From assembly GCA_902762435.1 (NCBI GenBank), contig CACWOH010000001.1, positions 99,251 to 163,250 of the forward strand: 64,000 nucleotides of DNA, written 5' to 3'. Under the pieces are notes generated by a model. The model had not been told where the DNA came from and made no database searches. It saw only the letters and a program-made list of their open reading frames with translations. Position 1 is the first letter of the stretch. Each line of letters starts with the position of its first letter. Shown piece after piece: positions 1-8,329 of the stretch. This DNA is from an uncultured Bacteroidia bacterium (GTDB taxonomy: Bacteria; Bacteroidota; Bacteroidia; Bacteroidales; UBA932). The translations under genes and the position numbers were made by a program.

Positions 1-1460
1 CCGCTCTCGTCCGCGATCCGCTTCGCCAGCTCGTGGGCGTCCGTGACCGGCACGAGGCCGGACAGGCGTTCGATCATCTGGCAGAAGGGCTGCACCTTGG
101 GCACTTCGCGCGCCGCCTGGAACAGCGGAATCCCCTGCTGCTGGGAAACGGCCTCCACGGCCCCCAGGGCCTTGTCGCCGATGCCGCGGGCGGGCTTGTT
201 CACCACCCGGCGGAACGATTCGTCGTCGCGGGGGTTGACCACCAGCTTGAAATAGGCCATCATGTCCTTGACCTCCGCCCGGTCGAAGAAGGAGTTGCCG
301 GAGTAGATCATATAGGGGATGTTGCGCCGGCGGAGCTGCTCCTCCAGCGCGCGGGACTGCGAATTGGTGCGGTAGAGGATGGCGAAATCCTGGTACTGCG
401 CCCGCCTGGAACGCATCCGCTCCATGATGTCGGCGACGATCATCACCGCCTCCTCCTGCTCCGTGTAGGCCTTGATCACGTGGAGGCGCTCCCCCGCTTC
501 GCCCACGGCGTAGCAGTTCTTGGGGATGCGTCCCTCGTTGTGGGCGATCACGGAATTGGCCGCGTCCACGATGGTCTGCGTGGACCGGTAGTTCCGTTCG
601 AGGCGGAAGAGCCGGCATTCCGGGTAGTCCTTCTTGAAATTCAGGATGTTCTCGATGCGCGCCCCGCGGAAGGCGTAGATGGACTGGCTGTCGTCGCCCA
701 CCACGCAGATGTTCCGGTGGAACTGCGCGAGTTTCTTGAGGATGAGGTACTGGGCGGCGTTGGTGTCCTGGTACTCGTCCACCAGGATGTGCGTGAAGCG
801 GCCCGCGATGGACTCCAGCGCCCCGCGGTCGTCCCGCAGCAGGATGTTCATGTTCAGCAGGATGTCGTCGAAGTCCATCACCCCGCTCTGCCTGAGTTTC
901 AGCTGGTAACGCTCATAGACCTCGCCCAGGCGCGGCCGCTTGGCGAAATAGTCCTGCTTCTGGAGTTCCGGGCTGGCCTGGTAGGCCTTCACCGTGATCA
1001 GGTTGTTCTTCGCCGAGGAGATGCGGGCGAGGACGTCCTTGGGCTTGTATACCTTGTCGTCGAGCCCCATCTCCTTGAGGCAGGCCTTGACGGCGCTCTG
1101 GGAATCGGAGGTGTCGTAGATCGTGAAGTTCACCGGATAGCCCAGCGCATCGGCATACTCCCGCAGGAAGCGCACGAACACGGCGTGGAAGGTACCCATC
1201 ACCACCCGCCGCAGGCTGCGGTCCCCCACCATCGCGGCGATCCGCTCCTTCATCTCCCCCGCGGCCTTCTTCGTGAAGGTGAGCGCCAGGACGCGCGCAT
1301 CCTTCTGCAAGGCAAGGATATAGGCCACCCGGCTTGTCAGCACCCTCGTTTTTCCCGAACCCGCACCGGCCACGATCAGTTCCGGCCCTTCCACACAGGT
1401 GACGGCAGATTTCTGCTCGTCGTTCAACCCTTCCAGGATCATTTGCTCTTTCTCCTTCAT
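1..1460 (-). CDS. UvrD/PcrA-type ATP-dependent DNA helicase (partial, C-terminus off window)
   Basis: Superfamily 1 3'-5' DNA helicase acting in repair and replication restart. About 486 codons are visible; PcrA/UvrD proteins are usually 700-800 residues, so the C-terminal part lies beyond position 1. The protein starts MKEKEQMILEGLNDEQ, then has the Q-motif region, Walker A (AGAGSGKT, about residues 30-37), the Walker B/DEYQDT motif, GDDSQSIYAFRGA, and LERNYRST (motif IV). The ATG at 1460 is chosen because a -7-like box lies 7 nt upstream and a full SF1 start follows directly. It is divergent from nqrA. Family assignment is secure; PcrA versus UvrD cannot be resolved. Confidence 0.93.
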   Translation of the reverse strand, partial: MKEKEQMILEGLNDEQKSAVTCVEGPELIVAGAGSGKTRVLTSRVAYILALQKDARVLALTFTKKAAGEMKERIAAMVGDRSLRRVVMGTFHAVFVRFLREYADALGYPVNFTIYDTSDSQSAVKACLKEMGLDDKVYKPKDVLARISSAKNNLITVKAYQASPELQKQDYFAKRPRLGEVYERYQLKLRQSGVMDFDDILLNMNILLRDDRGALESIAGRFTHILVDEYQDTNAAQYLILKKLAQFHRNICVVGDDSQSIYAFRGARIENILNFKKDYPECRLFRLERNYRSTQTIVDAANSVIAHNEGRIPKNCYAVGEAGERLHVIKAYTEQEEAVMIVADIMERMRSRRAQYQDFAILYRTNSQSRALEEQLRRRNIPYMIYSGNSFFDRAEVKDMMAYFKLVVNPRDDESFRRVVNKPARGIGDKALGAVEAVSQQQGIPLFQAAREVPKVQPFCQMIERLSGLVPVTDAHELAKRIADES

Positions 1461-1467
1461 AGCGGCA

Positions 1468-1475
1468 CGAAAATA
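1468..1475 (-). promoter_or_regulatory. Putative -7 box for the helicase gene
   Basis: Reads TATTTTCG on the minus strand, close to the Bacteroidota consensus TAnnTTTG, with only 7 nt to the helicase ATG. No clear -33 TTTG is visible. Confidence 0.4.
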
Positions 1476-1488
1476 CGAAAAAAAGTGG

Positions 1489-1496
1489 TATCTTCG
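1489..1496 (+). promoter_or_regulatory. Putative -7 box for the nqr operon
   Basis: TATCTTCG, one base from TATCTTTG, 37 nt before the nqrA ATG. It lies back to back with the helicase promoter in a 73-bp intergenic space. A -33 element is not obvious. Confidence 0.45.
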
Positions 1497-1533
1497 CGTC
1501 GCGATTTGCTAAATATCATATAACGTTATATAC

Positions 1534-2889
1534 ATGTCAAAAGACTTCGTTTTGAAAAAGGGTCTGGACATCCCCGTAGCGGGAGAAGCAGAACTCCGTG
1601 TCTCCAAGACGACAGCACCGGGCATCGTGGCGGTCGAACCGACCGTCTTCAAGGGATTCCTTCCGAGACTTCTCGTGAAGGAAGGCGATCCCGTGCTCTG
1701 CGGCTCCCCCGTCATGGCGGACAAGAAGAACCCCGACATCCTCCTCGCCTCGCCGGTCAGCGGCACGGTCCGGGAGATCGTCCGGGGCGAGAAGCGCAAG
1801 CTGCTCTGCGTGCTCGTCGAATCCGACGGCAAGCGGCAGTGCGTGGACTTCGGCGTCAGAGAGGCCTCCGGGCTGGACGACGCGCAGGTTCGCGACGCGT
1901 TGCTCCGGAGTGGCCTCTGGCCCTGGCTTGTCCAGCGTCCCTATGGAATCGTCGCCGATCCGGCCGTCCGGCCCCGCGACATCTTCATCTCCGCATTCAG
2001 CACCGCCCCGCTCGCCGCGGACGCTGCGTTCTGCTTCGGCAAGGACGCGGCAGCCGCCCAGGCCGGTGTGGACGCCCTCTCCAAACTCACCGACGGTAAG
2101 GTGCACGTCAGCATCCCCGCCGACGGACCCGAATCCCCGTTCGCCTCGCTGACGGGATGCGAACTGCACCGCTTCAGCGGCAAGCACCCGGCGGGCAACG
2201 TCGGCGTGCAGATCAGCCACATCGCGCCCATCCGCAAGGGCGACACGGTCTGGACCGTCTCCCCGGCCGGGCTCGTCGCCATCGGCAAACTCTTCACCAC
2301 CGGCCGCTATGACGTCGCCCGCAAGGTCGCCGTCACCGGCCCGATGGCGTTCGCCCCGGCCTACATCGAGGCCGTCCCGGGCATGCCGATGCGCGAAATC
2401 GCCTCTTTCTGCGGCAATTCAGAAGGGCTGCGCGTGGTCAGCGGCGACATCCTCTCCGGCAGGACCGTCGGGCGGGAAGGCTACCTCGGCTTCTTCGACA
2501 ACCAGATCACCCTGGTCCGCGAAGGCACCGACAAGGAGCTGCTCGGCTGGATCCGCCCGCTGCGCTTCAACCAGTTCAGCGCCGACCGCAGCTACTTCTC
2601 CTGGCTCCTGCCGAAGAAGAAATATGCGATGGACACCAACCTCCACGGCGGCCCCCGCGCGTTCCTGATGAACGACGGTTACTACGCGCGCGTGCTCCCG
2701 ATGGACATCTACCCGGTCTTCCTCGCCAAGGCCTGCCTCGCGGGCGAGATCGAGAAGATGGAACGGTTCGGCATCTACGAAGTGCTCCCCGAAGACCTCG
2801 CCACCTGCGAGTTCGTCGATCCGAGCAAGAACAACATCCAGGATATGATCGAAAAGGGCATCGACTTGATGCTCAAGGAAATGGCTTGA
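1534..2889 (+). CDS. nqrA: Na+-translocating NADH:quinone reductase subunit A
   Basis: Peripheral cytoplasmic subunit of Na+-NQR, which couples electron transfer from NADH to quinone with sodium export. The 451-residue length fits the family (about 445-450). It begins with the lipoyl-like N-terminal barrel (residues about 5-95, VSGTVREIVRG) followed by the SLBB/RnfC-like region. It is the first of six same-strand genes in the canonical order nqrA-F with gaps of 4-12 bp, so it is certainly one transcript. The ATG follows an upstream -7 box and no earlier in-frame start aligns. No unusual residues were noted. Confidence 0.96.
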   Translation: MSKDFVLKKGLDIPVAGEAELRVSKTTAPGIVAVEPTVFKGFLPRLLVKEGDPVLCGSPVMADKKNPDILLASPVSGTVREIVRGEKRKLLCVLVESDGKRQCVDFGVREASGLDDAQVRDALLRSGLWPWLVQRPYGIVADPAVRPRDIFISAFSTAPLAADAAFCFGKDAAAAQAGVDALSKLTDGKVHVSIPADGPESPFASLTGCELHRFSGKHPAGNVGVQISHIAPIRKGDTVWTVSPAGLVAIGKLFTTGRYDVARKVAVTGPMAFAPAYIEAVPGMPMREIASFCGNSEGLRVVSGDILSGRTVGREGYLGFFDNQITLVREGTDKELLGWIRPLRFNQFSADRSYFSWLLPKKKYAMDTNLHGGPRAFLMNDGYYARVLPMDIYPVFLAKACLAGEIEKMERFGIYEVLPEDLATCEFVDPSKNNIQDMIEKGIDLMLKEMA

Positions 2890-2893
2890 AAGT

Positions 2894-4009
2894 ATGAATA
2901 AGATTTTTGAAAAAGGCGGCAAACTTTACTGGCTGCATTCAACGGTCGATGCTTTCGAGACCTTCCTGCACGTGCCCGGGACCGTCACCCGCAAGGGTTC
3001 CCACGTACGTGACGCCATCGATCTCAAACGCATCCTCATCCTCGTGGTGATCGCCGCCGTCCCGGCCGCCCTCTTCGGCATGTGGAACGTCGGCTACCAG
3101 CACGGCCTCGCGGTGGGTGACCCCCGCCTCAACATCCTCGGGAACTGGTGGTACGGTTTCCTGCGGGTGCTCCCGCTCTACCTCGTCTCCTACATCGTGG
3201 GCCTGGGCATCGAGTTCGCCTGCAGCCAGATCCGCGGCGAGGAAGTGAGCGAAGGATACCTCGTGTCCGGTTTCTTCATCCCTCTCATCGTCCCCGTGGA
3301 CATCCCCCTGTGGATGCTCGCCCTCGCGGTCGCGTTCGCGGTCATCTTCGGCAAGGAGGTCTTCGGCGGCACGGGCATGAACATCGTGAACCCGGCGATT
3401 CTCACGCGCGCATTCCTCTTCTTCTCCTACCCGAACTACATGTCCGGTTCCGACTGCTGGATCCACTACAAACCGGCCGAGAAACTGGTGGACGGCTTTA
3501 CCGGCGCCACCCCGCTTGCGCTGGACGGCGCTTCCGCCCAGTACGGCACCGGCTTCTGGGACCTCTTCATCGGCACGGTCCCGGGCTCCGTCGGCGAGAC
3601 CTCCGTCCTGGCCATCCTGCTGGGCGCCGCCATCCTCATCTGGACCGGCATCGCCAGCTGGAAGATCATGGCCGGCGGCGTGCTCGGCGCCCTGCTTGTG
3701 GGTGCCATCGGCGACCTCGCCGGCATCAGCACCATCCCCTGCTACATGCAGCTCCTGTACGGCGGCTTCGCCTTCGGTATCGTGTTCATGGCCACCGACC
3801 CGGTGACCTCTGCGCAGACCGAATGCGGCAAGTGGATCTACGGCCTGCTCATCGGCGCGCTCTGCATCATGGTGCGCCTGTTCAACCCCGGCTATGCCGA
3901 GGGCATGATGCTCGCCATCCTGCTCTGCAACGTCTTCGCCCCGCTGATCGACCACTGCGTGATCAGCGCACACCTGTCCCGCAGGGAGAAAAAACGCCAA
4001 ACCGCCTAG
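2894..4009 (+). CDS. nqrB: Na+-translocating NADH:quinone reductase subunit B
   Basis: Integral membrane subunit carrying a covalent FMN and a riboflavin site in other species. It is 371 residues, slightly shorter than the about 385-415 typical of the family. About ten hydrophobic segments are visible. The flavinylation motif TGAT occurs at residues 203-206 (GFTGATPL), so Thr206 is the expected FMN attachment point. The N-terminal cytoplasmic stretch (residues 1-45) contains a conserved HVRDAIDLKR. It starts 4 nt after nqrA stops. Confidence 0.96.
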   Translation: MNKIFEKGGKLYWLHSTVDAFETFLHVPGTVTRKGSHVRDAIDLKRILILVVIAAVPAALFGMWNVGYQHGLAVGDPRLNILGNWWYGFLRVLPLYLVSYIVGLGIEFACSQIRGEEVSEGYLVSGFFIPLIVPVDIPLWMLALAVAFAVIFGKEVFGGTGMNIVNPAILTRAFLFFSYPNYMSGSDCWIHYKPAEKLVDGFTGATPLALDGASAQYGTGFWDLFIGTVPGSVGETSVLAILLGAAILIWTGIASWKIMAGGVLGALLVGAIGDLAGISTIPCYMQLLYGGFAFGIVFMATDPVTSAQTECGKWIYGLLIGALCIMVRLFNPGYAEGMMLAILLCNVFAPLIDHCVISAHLSRREKKRQTA

Positions 4010-4013
4010 CCCT

Positions 4014-4760
4014 ATGAATACCAACAGCAACGTTTATACGGTAGTCTACACCGCCCTGGTGGTGGTGGTCGTGGCGGCGATCCTCTCTTTCACGGCGATG
4101 AAACTGGGGCCCCTCCAGAACGCCAACGCCAAGGCGGAGACCCTCCGCCAGATGATGTCCGCGGCCGGAGTCAAGCCGACGGACGAACTTTACGCAACCC
4201 GCAACCAGGACATCCTGCGGCTGTACGCCGAGAACATCGAGCAAGCCTACACGATCGGCCTGGACGGCGCCCAGAACGGCACGCTCGGCACGGACGGCGG
4301 CCGGATCGAACTGGTCGACAGGCTCAAACCCCAGGACAAGGCCATCAAGGAAGGCGGCCAGGCCACGCTCCCCGTCTATGTCTTCAAAGGCGGCATCTGC
4401 GTGATTCCCGTCTACGGAGTCGGCCTCTGGGGCCCGGTCTGGGGCTACATCGCCTTCCAGCCGGACGGCAAGACCATCGCCGGCGCCTATTTCGACCATG
4501 AGTCCGAGACCCCGGGCCTCGGCGCCAAGATCAAGGACGAAGCCTGGTTCCGCGAGAAGTTCGCGGGCCGGCAGGTGGCCTTCGGCTCCGAGCCGCTCTT
4601 CAACCTTTCCAAGAACGCCGAGACGGGCGGCGCCGCGAACGCGGTGGACGCCATCACCGGCGCGACGATGACCTCCAAGGGCCTGAACGATGCGCTGAAC
4701 GTCTGGTTCAAGGCCTACGAGAAGCATTTCACGGACAACGCCAAAGCAGAGGAGGAATAG
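4014..4760 (+). CDS. nqrC: Na+-translocating NADH:quinone reductase subunit C
   Basis: Membrane-anchored flavoprotein subunit. It has one N-terminal transmembrane helix (residues about 8-28) and a soluble FMN-binding domain on the outer face. The flavinylation motif ITGATMTS ends the domain, placing the covalent FMN on Thr218. Its 248 residues fit the family (about 240-260). It starts 4 nt after nqrB and ends 4 nt before nqrD. The flavin must be attached by an ApbE transferase, which is not in this window. Confidence 0.96.
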   Translation: MNTNSNVYTVVYTALVVVVVAAILSFTAMKLGPLQNANAKAETLRQMMSAAGVKPTDELYATRNQDILRLYAENIEQAYTIGLDGAQNGTLGTDGGRIELVDRLKPQDKAIKEGGQATLPVYVFKGGICVIPVYGVGLWGPVWGYIAFQPDGKTIAGAYFDHESETPGLGAKIKDEAWFREKFAGRQVAFGSEPLFNLSKNAETGGAANAVDAITGATMTSKGLNDALNVWFKAYEKHFTDNAKAEEE

Positions 4761-4764
4761 CCTT

Positions 4765-5376
4765 ATGGACAAGAAACTCAAAGAAACCATCCTGAATCCG
4801 ATCCTGAAGGGCAATCCGATCACCGTCCTCATCCTCGGCATCTGCTCTTCGCTCGCCGTCACGGTGCAGCTGAAGGGCGCGCTGGTGATGGCCATCTCCG
4901 TGATCGCGGTCACGGGCCTGTCGAGCCTCATCTGCTCACTGCTCCGCAACAGCATCCCGAACCGGGTGCGCATCATCGTGCAGCTGGTCGTGGTGGCCAT
5001 GATGGTCATCCTGGTGGACCAGATCCTCAAGGCCGGCGAAGGCACCTACGCCATCGACAAGCAGCTGAGCGTCTATATCGGCCTCATCATCACCAACTGC
5101 ATCGTGATGGGACGCATCGAGGCGTTCGCCCTCGGCAACAAGCCCATCCCCTCGCTGCTGGACGGACTGGCCAACGGCGTGGGCTACGGCCTCATCCTGA
5201 TCATCGTCGCCTTCTTCCGCGAACTGTTCGGAAGCGGCACCCTGTTCGGCCTGCGGGTCCTGCCTGCCGGCTATATCCCCAACAACCTCGTGATCCTGCC
5301 GCCGTTCGCGCTGATCCTGCTCGGATGCATCATCTGGGCGCACCGCGCGTTCGACAAGGACCTCCAGGAGAAATAA
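4765..5376 (+). CDS. nqrD: Na+-translocating NADH:quinone reductase subunit D
   Basis: Small integral membrane subunit, 203 residues with about six predicted helices, homologous to NqrE and to RnfA/RnfE. It holds an iron centre together with NqrE at the membrane core in characterised complexes. It contains the conserved NCIVMGRIEAFA stretch with a membrane Cys (residues about 112-123). It sits 4 nt after nqrC and 12 nt before nqrE. Confidence 0.96.
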   Translation: MDKKLKETILNPILKGNPITVLILGICSSLAVTVQLKGALVMAISVIAVTGLSSLICSLLRNSIPNRVRIIVQLVVVAMMVILVDQILKAGEGTYAIDKQLSVYIGLIITNCIVMGRIEAFALGNKPIPSLLDGLANGVGYGLILIIVAFFRELFGSGTLFGLRVLPAGYIPNNLVILPPFALILLGCIIWAHRAFDKDLQEK

Positions 5377-5388
5377 TCGCGACGCCCT

Positions 5389-6003
5389 ATGGAATACATC
5401 AGCTTATTCGTCAAGTCGATCTTCGTTGACAACATGATCTTCGCATACTTCCTGGGTATGTGCTCATACCTGGCGGTATCGAAGAACGTGAAGACGGCCA
5501 ACGGCCTGGGCCTCGCCGTGATTTTCGTGCTTTTCTGCACGCTCCCCATCAACTGGGCGCTCAACCGCTTCGTCCTCCAGCCCGGCGCACTGGCCTGGCT
5601 CGGCCCCAAGTTCGCCGAAGTGGACCTGAGCTTCCTGAGTTTCATCATCTTCATCGCGGTGATCGCCGCCTTCGTGCAGCTCGTCGAGATGATCGTGGAG
5701 AAATACCTTCCCTCGCTGTATTCCTCGCTCGGCATCTTCCTGCCGCTGATCGCGGTGAACTGCGCCATCCTGGGCGGTTCGCTCTTCATGCAGCAGCGCG
5801 ACCTGGCGAACCTCGGGGAGGCGGCCGTCTATGCGCTCGGTTCCGGCATCGGCTGGTACCTCGCCATCGTCTGCCTCGCCGCCATCCGCGAGAAACTTTC
5901 CTACAGCAACGTCCCCGCCCCGCTCAAGGGGGTCGGCATCACCTTCATCACGGTGGGCCTGATGGGCATGGCGTTCATGATCTTTATGGGTATTCAACTA
6001 TAA
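5389..6003 (+). CDS. nqrE: Na+-translocating NADH:quinone reductase subunit E
   Basis: Integral membrane subunit, 204 residues and six hydrophobic segments, paralogous and inverted in topology relative to NqrD. It shows the characteristic [14 protein letters not shown] near the N-terminus and [11 protein letters not shown] near residue 124, which carry the two cysteines that bind the intramembrane iron centre in the family. It lies between nqrD (12 nt) and nqrF (6 nt). Confidence 0.96.
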   Translation: MEYISLFVKSIFVDNMIFAYFLGMCSYLAVSKNVKTANGLGLAVIFVLFCTLPINWALNRFVLQPGALAWLGPKFAEVDLSFLSFIIFIAVIAAFVQLVEMIVEKYLPSLYSSLGIFLPLIAVNCAILGGSLFMQQRDLANLGEAAVYALGSGIGWYLAIVCLAAIREKLSYSNVPAPLKGVGITFITVGLMGMAFMIFMGIQL

Positions 6004-6009
6004 GCGGCC

Positions 6010-7284
6010 ATGACACAGACTATCATCGCATCCATCGCAGTCATCGTCATCGTGACGCTGATTCTCGTCGCCCTCCTGCTCTTCGTCAAGGACAAGATCA
6101 CCCCGAAGGGCACCGTCCAGATCGACATCAACGACGGCAAGAAAGTCCTCGACGTGGCCCCGGGCGACTCCCTGATGAACACCCTCGCCTCCCAGAAGAT
6201 CTTCCTCCCCTCCGCCTGCGGCGGCAAGGCCAACTGCGGCCAGTGCAAGGTGCAGGTGCTCGAGGGCGGCGGGGAGATCCTCCCCACCGAGACCGGCTTC
6301 TTCAACCGCAAGCAGATCAAGGACGGCTGGCGCCTGGGCTGCCAGGTCAAGGTCAAGGACAAACTGAAGATCCAGGTGGCCGAGTCCGCCCTCTCCGTCA
6401 AGAAACTCGAATGCGAGGTCATCTCCAACGAGAACGTCGCAACCTTCATCAAGGAGTTCACCGTCCGCCTTCCCGAAGGCGAGGACCTCGAGTTCAAGAG
6501 CGGCGAATACATCCAGATCGACATCCCGGCGTACGAGGCCGACTTCGCCGACATGGGCGTGGCCGACATCTACAAGGGCGACTGGGAGAAGTTCGGCATC
6601 ACCTCGCTCAAGTTCAAGAACACCGAGCCCACCATCCGGGCCTATTCCATGGCCTCCTATCCGGGCGAGAAGGGCATCATCAAGCTCAACGTGCGCATCG
6701 CGACGCCTCCGTTCGACCGCACCCAGCCCAAGGGCGTCTTCAAGTTCGTCCCGGGCGTGCCGCCGGGCGTCGCCTCCACCTACGTGTTCTCCCGCAAGAA
6801 GGGCGACAAGGTGATGATCAGCGGCCCCTACGGTGAGTTCCTCCTCCCGAAGGACGATCCCGAGGATCTCGAGTACATCTTCGTGGGCGGCGGCGCCGGC
6901 ATGGCTCCGCTCCGCAGCCACATCATGCAGTTGTTCAGGACCATGAAGACCCCGCGCAAGGTCAGCTTCTTCTACGGCGCACGCGCCCTCGTGGAGGCCT
7001 TCTACCTGGAGGACTTCGCCGAGATCGAGAAGGAGTTCCCGAACTTCAGGTTCTACCTGGCCCTGGACCGTCCCGATCCCGCCGCGGACGCCGCCGGCGT
7101 GAAGTACACCCCGGGCTTCGTCCACAACGTGATGTACGAGACCTATCTGAAGAACCACGAGACGCCCGAAGACATCAAGTACTTCATGTGCGGCCCGCCG
7201 ATGATGGTCTCCTCCGTCAACAACCTGCTGGATTCCCTGGGCGTCCCGCCCGAGAACGTCCTCTACGACAACTTCGGAGGATAA
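6010..7284 (+). CDS. nqrF: Na+-translocating NADH:quinone reductase subunit F
   Basis: NADH-oxidising subunit that passes electrons from FAD to a 2Fe-2S cluster. It is 424 residues: one N-terminal transmembrane helix (about 4-25), a ferredoxin domain with cluster ligands Cys70, Cys76, Cys79 and Cys111, an FAD-binding domain with RAYSMAS at about residues 214-220, and an NADH-binding domain with GGGAGMAP and CGPPMM. All key residues are present. It is the last gene of the operon and is followed by a weak terminator-like hairpin. Confidence 0.97.
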   Translation: MTQTIIASIAVIVIVTLILVALLLFVKDKITPKGTVQIDINDGKKVLDVAPGDSLMNTLASQKIFLPSACGGKANCGQCKVQVLEGGGEILPTETGFFNRKQIKDGWRLGCQVKVKDKLKIQVAESALSVKKLECEVISNENVATFIKEFTVRLPEGEDLEFKSGEYIQIDIPAYEADFADMGVADIYKGDWEKFGITSLKFKNTEPTIRAYSMASYPGEKGIIKLNVRIATPPFDRTQPKGVFKFVPGVPPGVASTYVFSRKKGDKVMISGPYGEFLLPKDDPEDLEYIFVGGGAGMAPLRSHIMQLFRTMKTPRKVSFFYGARALVEAFYLEDFAEIEKEFPNFRFYLALDRPDPAADAAGVKYTPGFVHNVMYETYLKNHETPEDIKYFMCGPPMMVSSVNNLLDSLGVPPENVLYDNFGG

Positions 7285-7301
7285 AAAAGAGAAAAAGCCG
7301 T

Positions 7302-7333
7302 AAAAAAAAGCAATTACCCCCTGCGCTTTTTTT
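7302..7333 (+). terminator. Possible rho-independent terminator after nqrF
   Basis: A run of eight A then GC pairs with GC plus seven T across a 13-nt loop, starting 17 nt after the nqrF stop. The stem is nearly all A-T, so strength is doubtful. Confidence 0.4.
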
Positions 7334-7363
7334 CTGATCCTTGGGGGAAAGCCGCCCGCCGCG

Positions 7364-7371
7364 TACTTTTG
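7364..7371 (+). promoter_or_regulatory. Possible -7 box for the Mfa2-like lipoprotein gene
   Basis: TACTTTTG matches TAnnTTTG and ends 6 nt before the ATG at 7378, which would give almost no leader. A -33 element is not clear. Confidence 0.35.
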
Positions 7372-7377
7372 TTCCGT

Positions 7378-8310
7378 ATGGAATCCTTACGGAAAGCGAA
7401 GAACCGGCGGGCTGTTTTCTTGCCCGACCTAGTCCAGCGTCCCGGCAGTCTGCGGGATGCGGGGTCATTTCTTGCCTTTTGCTGTTTAATCTTGCTGCCG
7501 CCGGTTCTTCCGCTCTCCTGCCGCAAGCCGGATCCGCCCGAAATCATAGAAGAAGAGCCGCCGGAGGCCGTTCCGGATTCCGCCGGCTTTACCGTCCGCT
7601 GGCATCCTGCCGGCACGCCCGTGCGGCTGATGGACCTTTTCGTGTACGGCAGCGAAGGGACACGCGCGCTGGAGCGTCACGTCCGGCTGGATTCCCTGCC
7701 TGCGGAACTGACGCTGCGCGCGCTGCCCGGCGAGAAGATCCTCGTGGGCATCGCCAATAGTCCGCAGCGCTTCAACCTGAAGGCGCTCGAGCGCTACGAC
7801 GCGATGAAGCAGCTCGCCTTCGCCTTCCGGGACGACGACCCGGCCCGCCCTATCCTGGGCGGGGAGGCCGTTACCGAAAACGGAGCCGGGACGGTCCCGC
7901 TCCGCCCCCTGCTCTGCCGGGTGCGCCTGGCCGAAGTGGCCAACACGATGGACGGATACGAACTGCTGGAAGAACCGCGGGTGCGCCTGGTCGACCTGCC
8001 GGACAACGCGGAAATCCTGCGGCTGGAAGAGTTCCGGCCCGCGGAACTGCTGGACGCCGGCTCCTGGACGCCCCTCCCCTGCGATATCGGTTATTTCCCG
8101 CAGCACCCGGAAATCGACCTGTGGTGCTACCCCAACGACACCCCGGAAAACATCCTGGGCACGCCGCGCCCCTCCCTGGAATTCGAGTGCAGGATCGGCG
8201 GGGAGACCTGCTCGTTCGAAGTTCCGCTGCCGCCCCTGCCCCGCGGCTGCACGAAGGAAGTGGCGCTGACCATAGACGGTCCGGACGAGTTCCACTACTT
8301 TATTCGCTGA
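7378..8310 (+). CDS. Mfa2/FimB-like fimbrial lipoprotein (putative)
   Basis: A 310-residue predicted lipoprotein. After a long charged N-terminus comes a hydrophobic stretch (LAFCCLILLPPVLPLSC) ending in a lipobox, so the mature protein would start at a Cys near residue 48. The body alternates short beta-strand-like segments (WHPAGTPVRLMDLFVYGSEG, then a turn and GEKILVGIAN) in the way of Mfa2/FimB fimbrial anchor proteins of Bacteroidales, which cap or anchor fimbriae at the outer membrane. The match is by pattern only. No fimbrillin gene is adjacent. The ATG at 7378 is preferred to an upstream TTG that lies inside the putative promoter. Confidence 0.6.
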   Translation: MESLRKAKNRRAVFLPDLVQRPGSLRDAGSFLAFCCLILLPPVLPLSCRKPDPPEIIEEEPPEAVPDSAGFTVRWHPAGTPVRLMDLFVYGSEGTRALERHVRLDSLPAELTLRALPGEKILVGIANSPQRFNLKALERYDAMKQLAFAFRDDDPARPILGGEAVTENGAGTVPLRPLLCRVRLAEVANTMDGYELLEEPRVRLVDLPDNAEILRLEEFRPAELLDAGSWTPLPCDIGYFPQHPEIDLWCYPNDTPENILGTPRPSLEFECRIGGETCSFEVPLPPLPRGCTKEVALTIDGPDEFHYFIR

Positions 8311-8317
8311 AAATGCA

Positions 8318-8325
8318 TATCTTTG
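8318..8325 (+). promoter_or_regulatory. Bacteroidota -7 box in front of the GT14 gene
   Basis: Perfect TATCTTTG directly after the preceding stop codon. The only good start for the next gene (GTG at 8330) is 4 nt beyond it, implying a leaderless or near-leaderless transcript. No -33 TTTG is seen. Confidence 0.5.
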
Positions 8326-8329
8326 TGAT

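Noticed and set aside
33-1523. Long open frame on the plus strand opposite the helicase gene (496 codons)
   Set aside because: Antisense shadow: the minus strand carries clear SF1 helicase motifs, and high GC at third positions keeps the opposite frame open. The product has no recognisable domain and is His/Val/Leu-rich.
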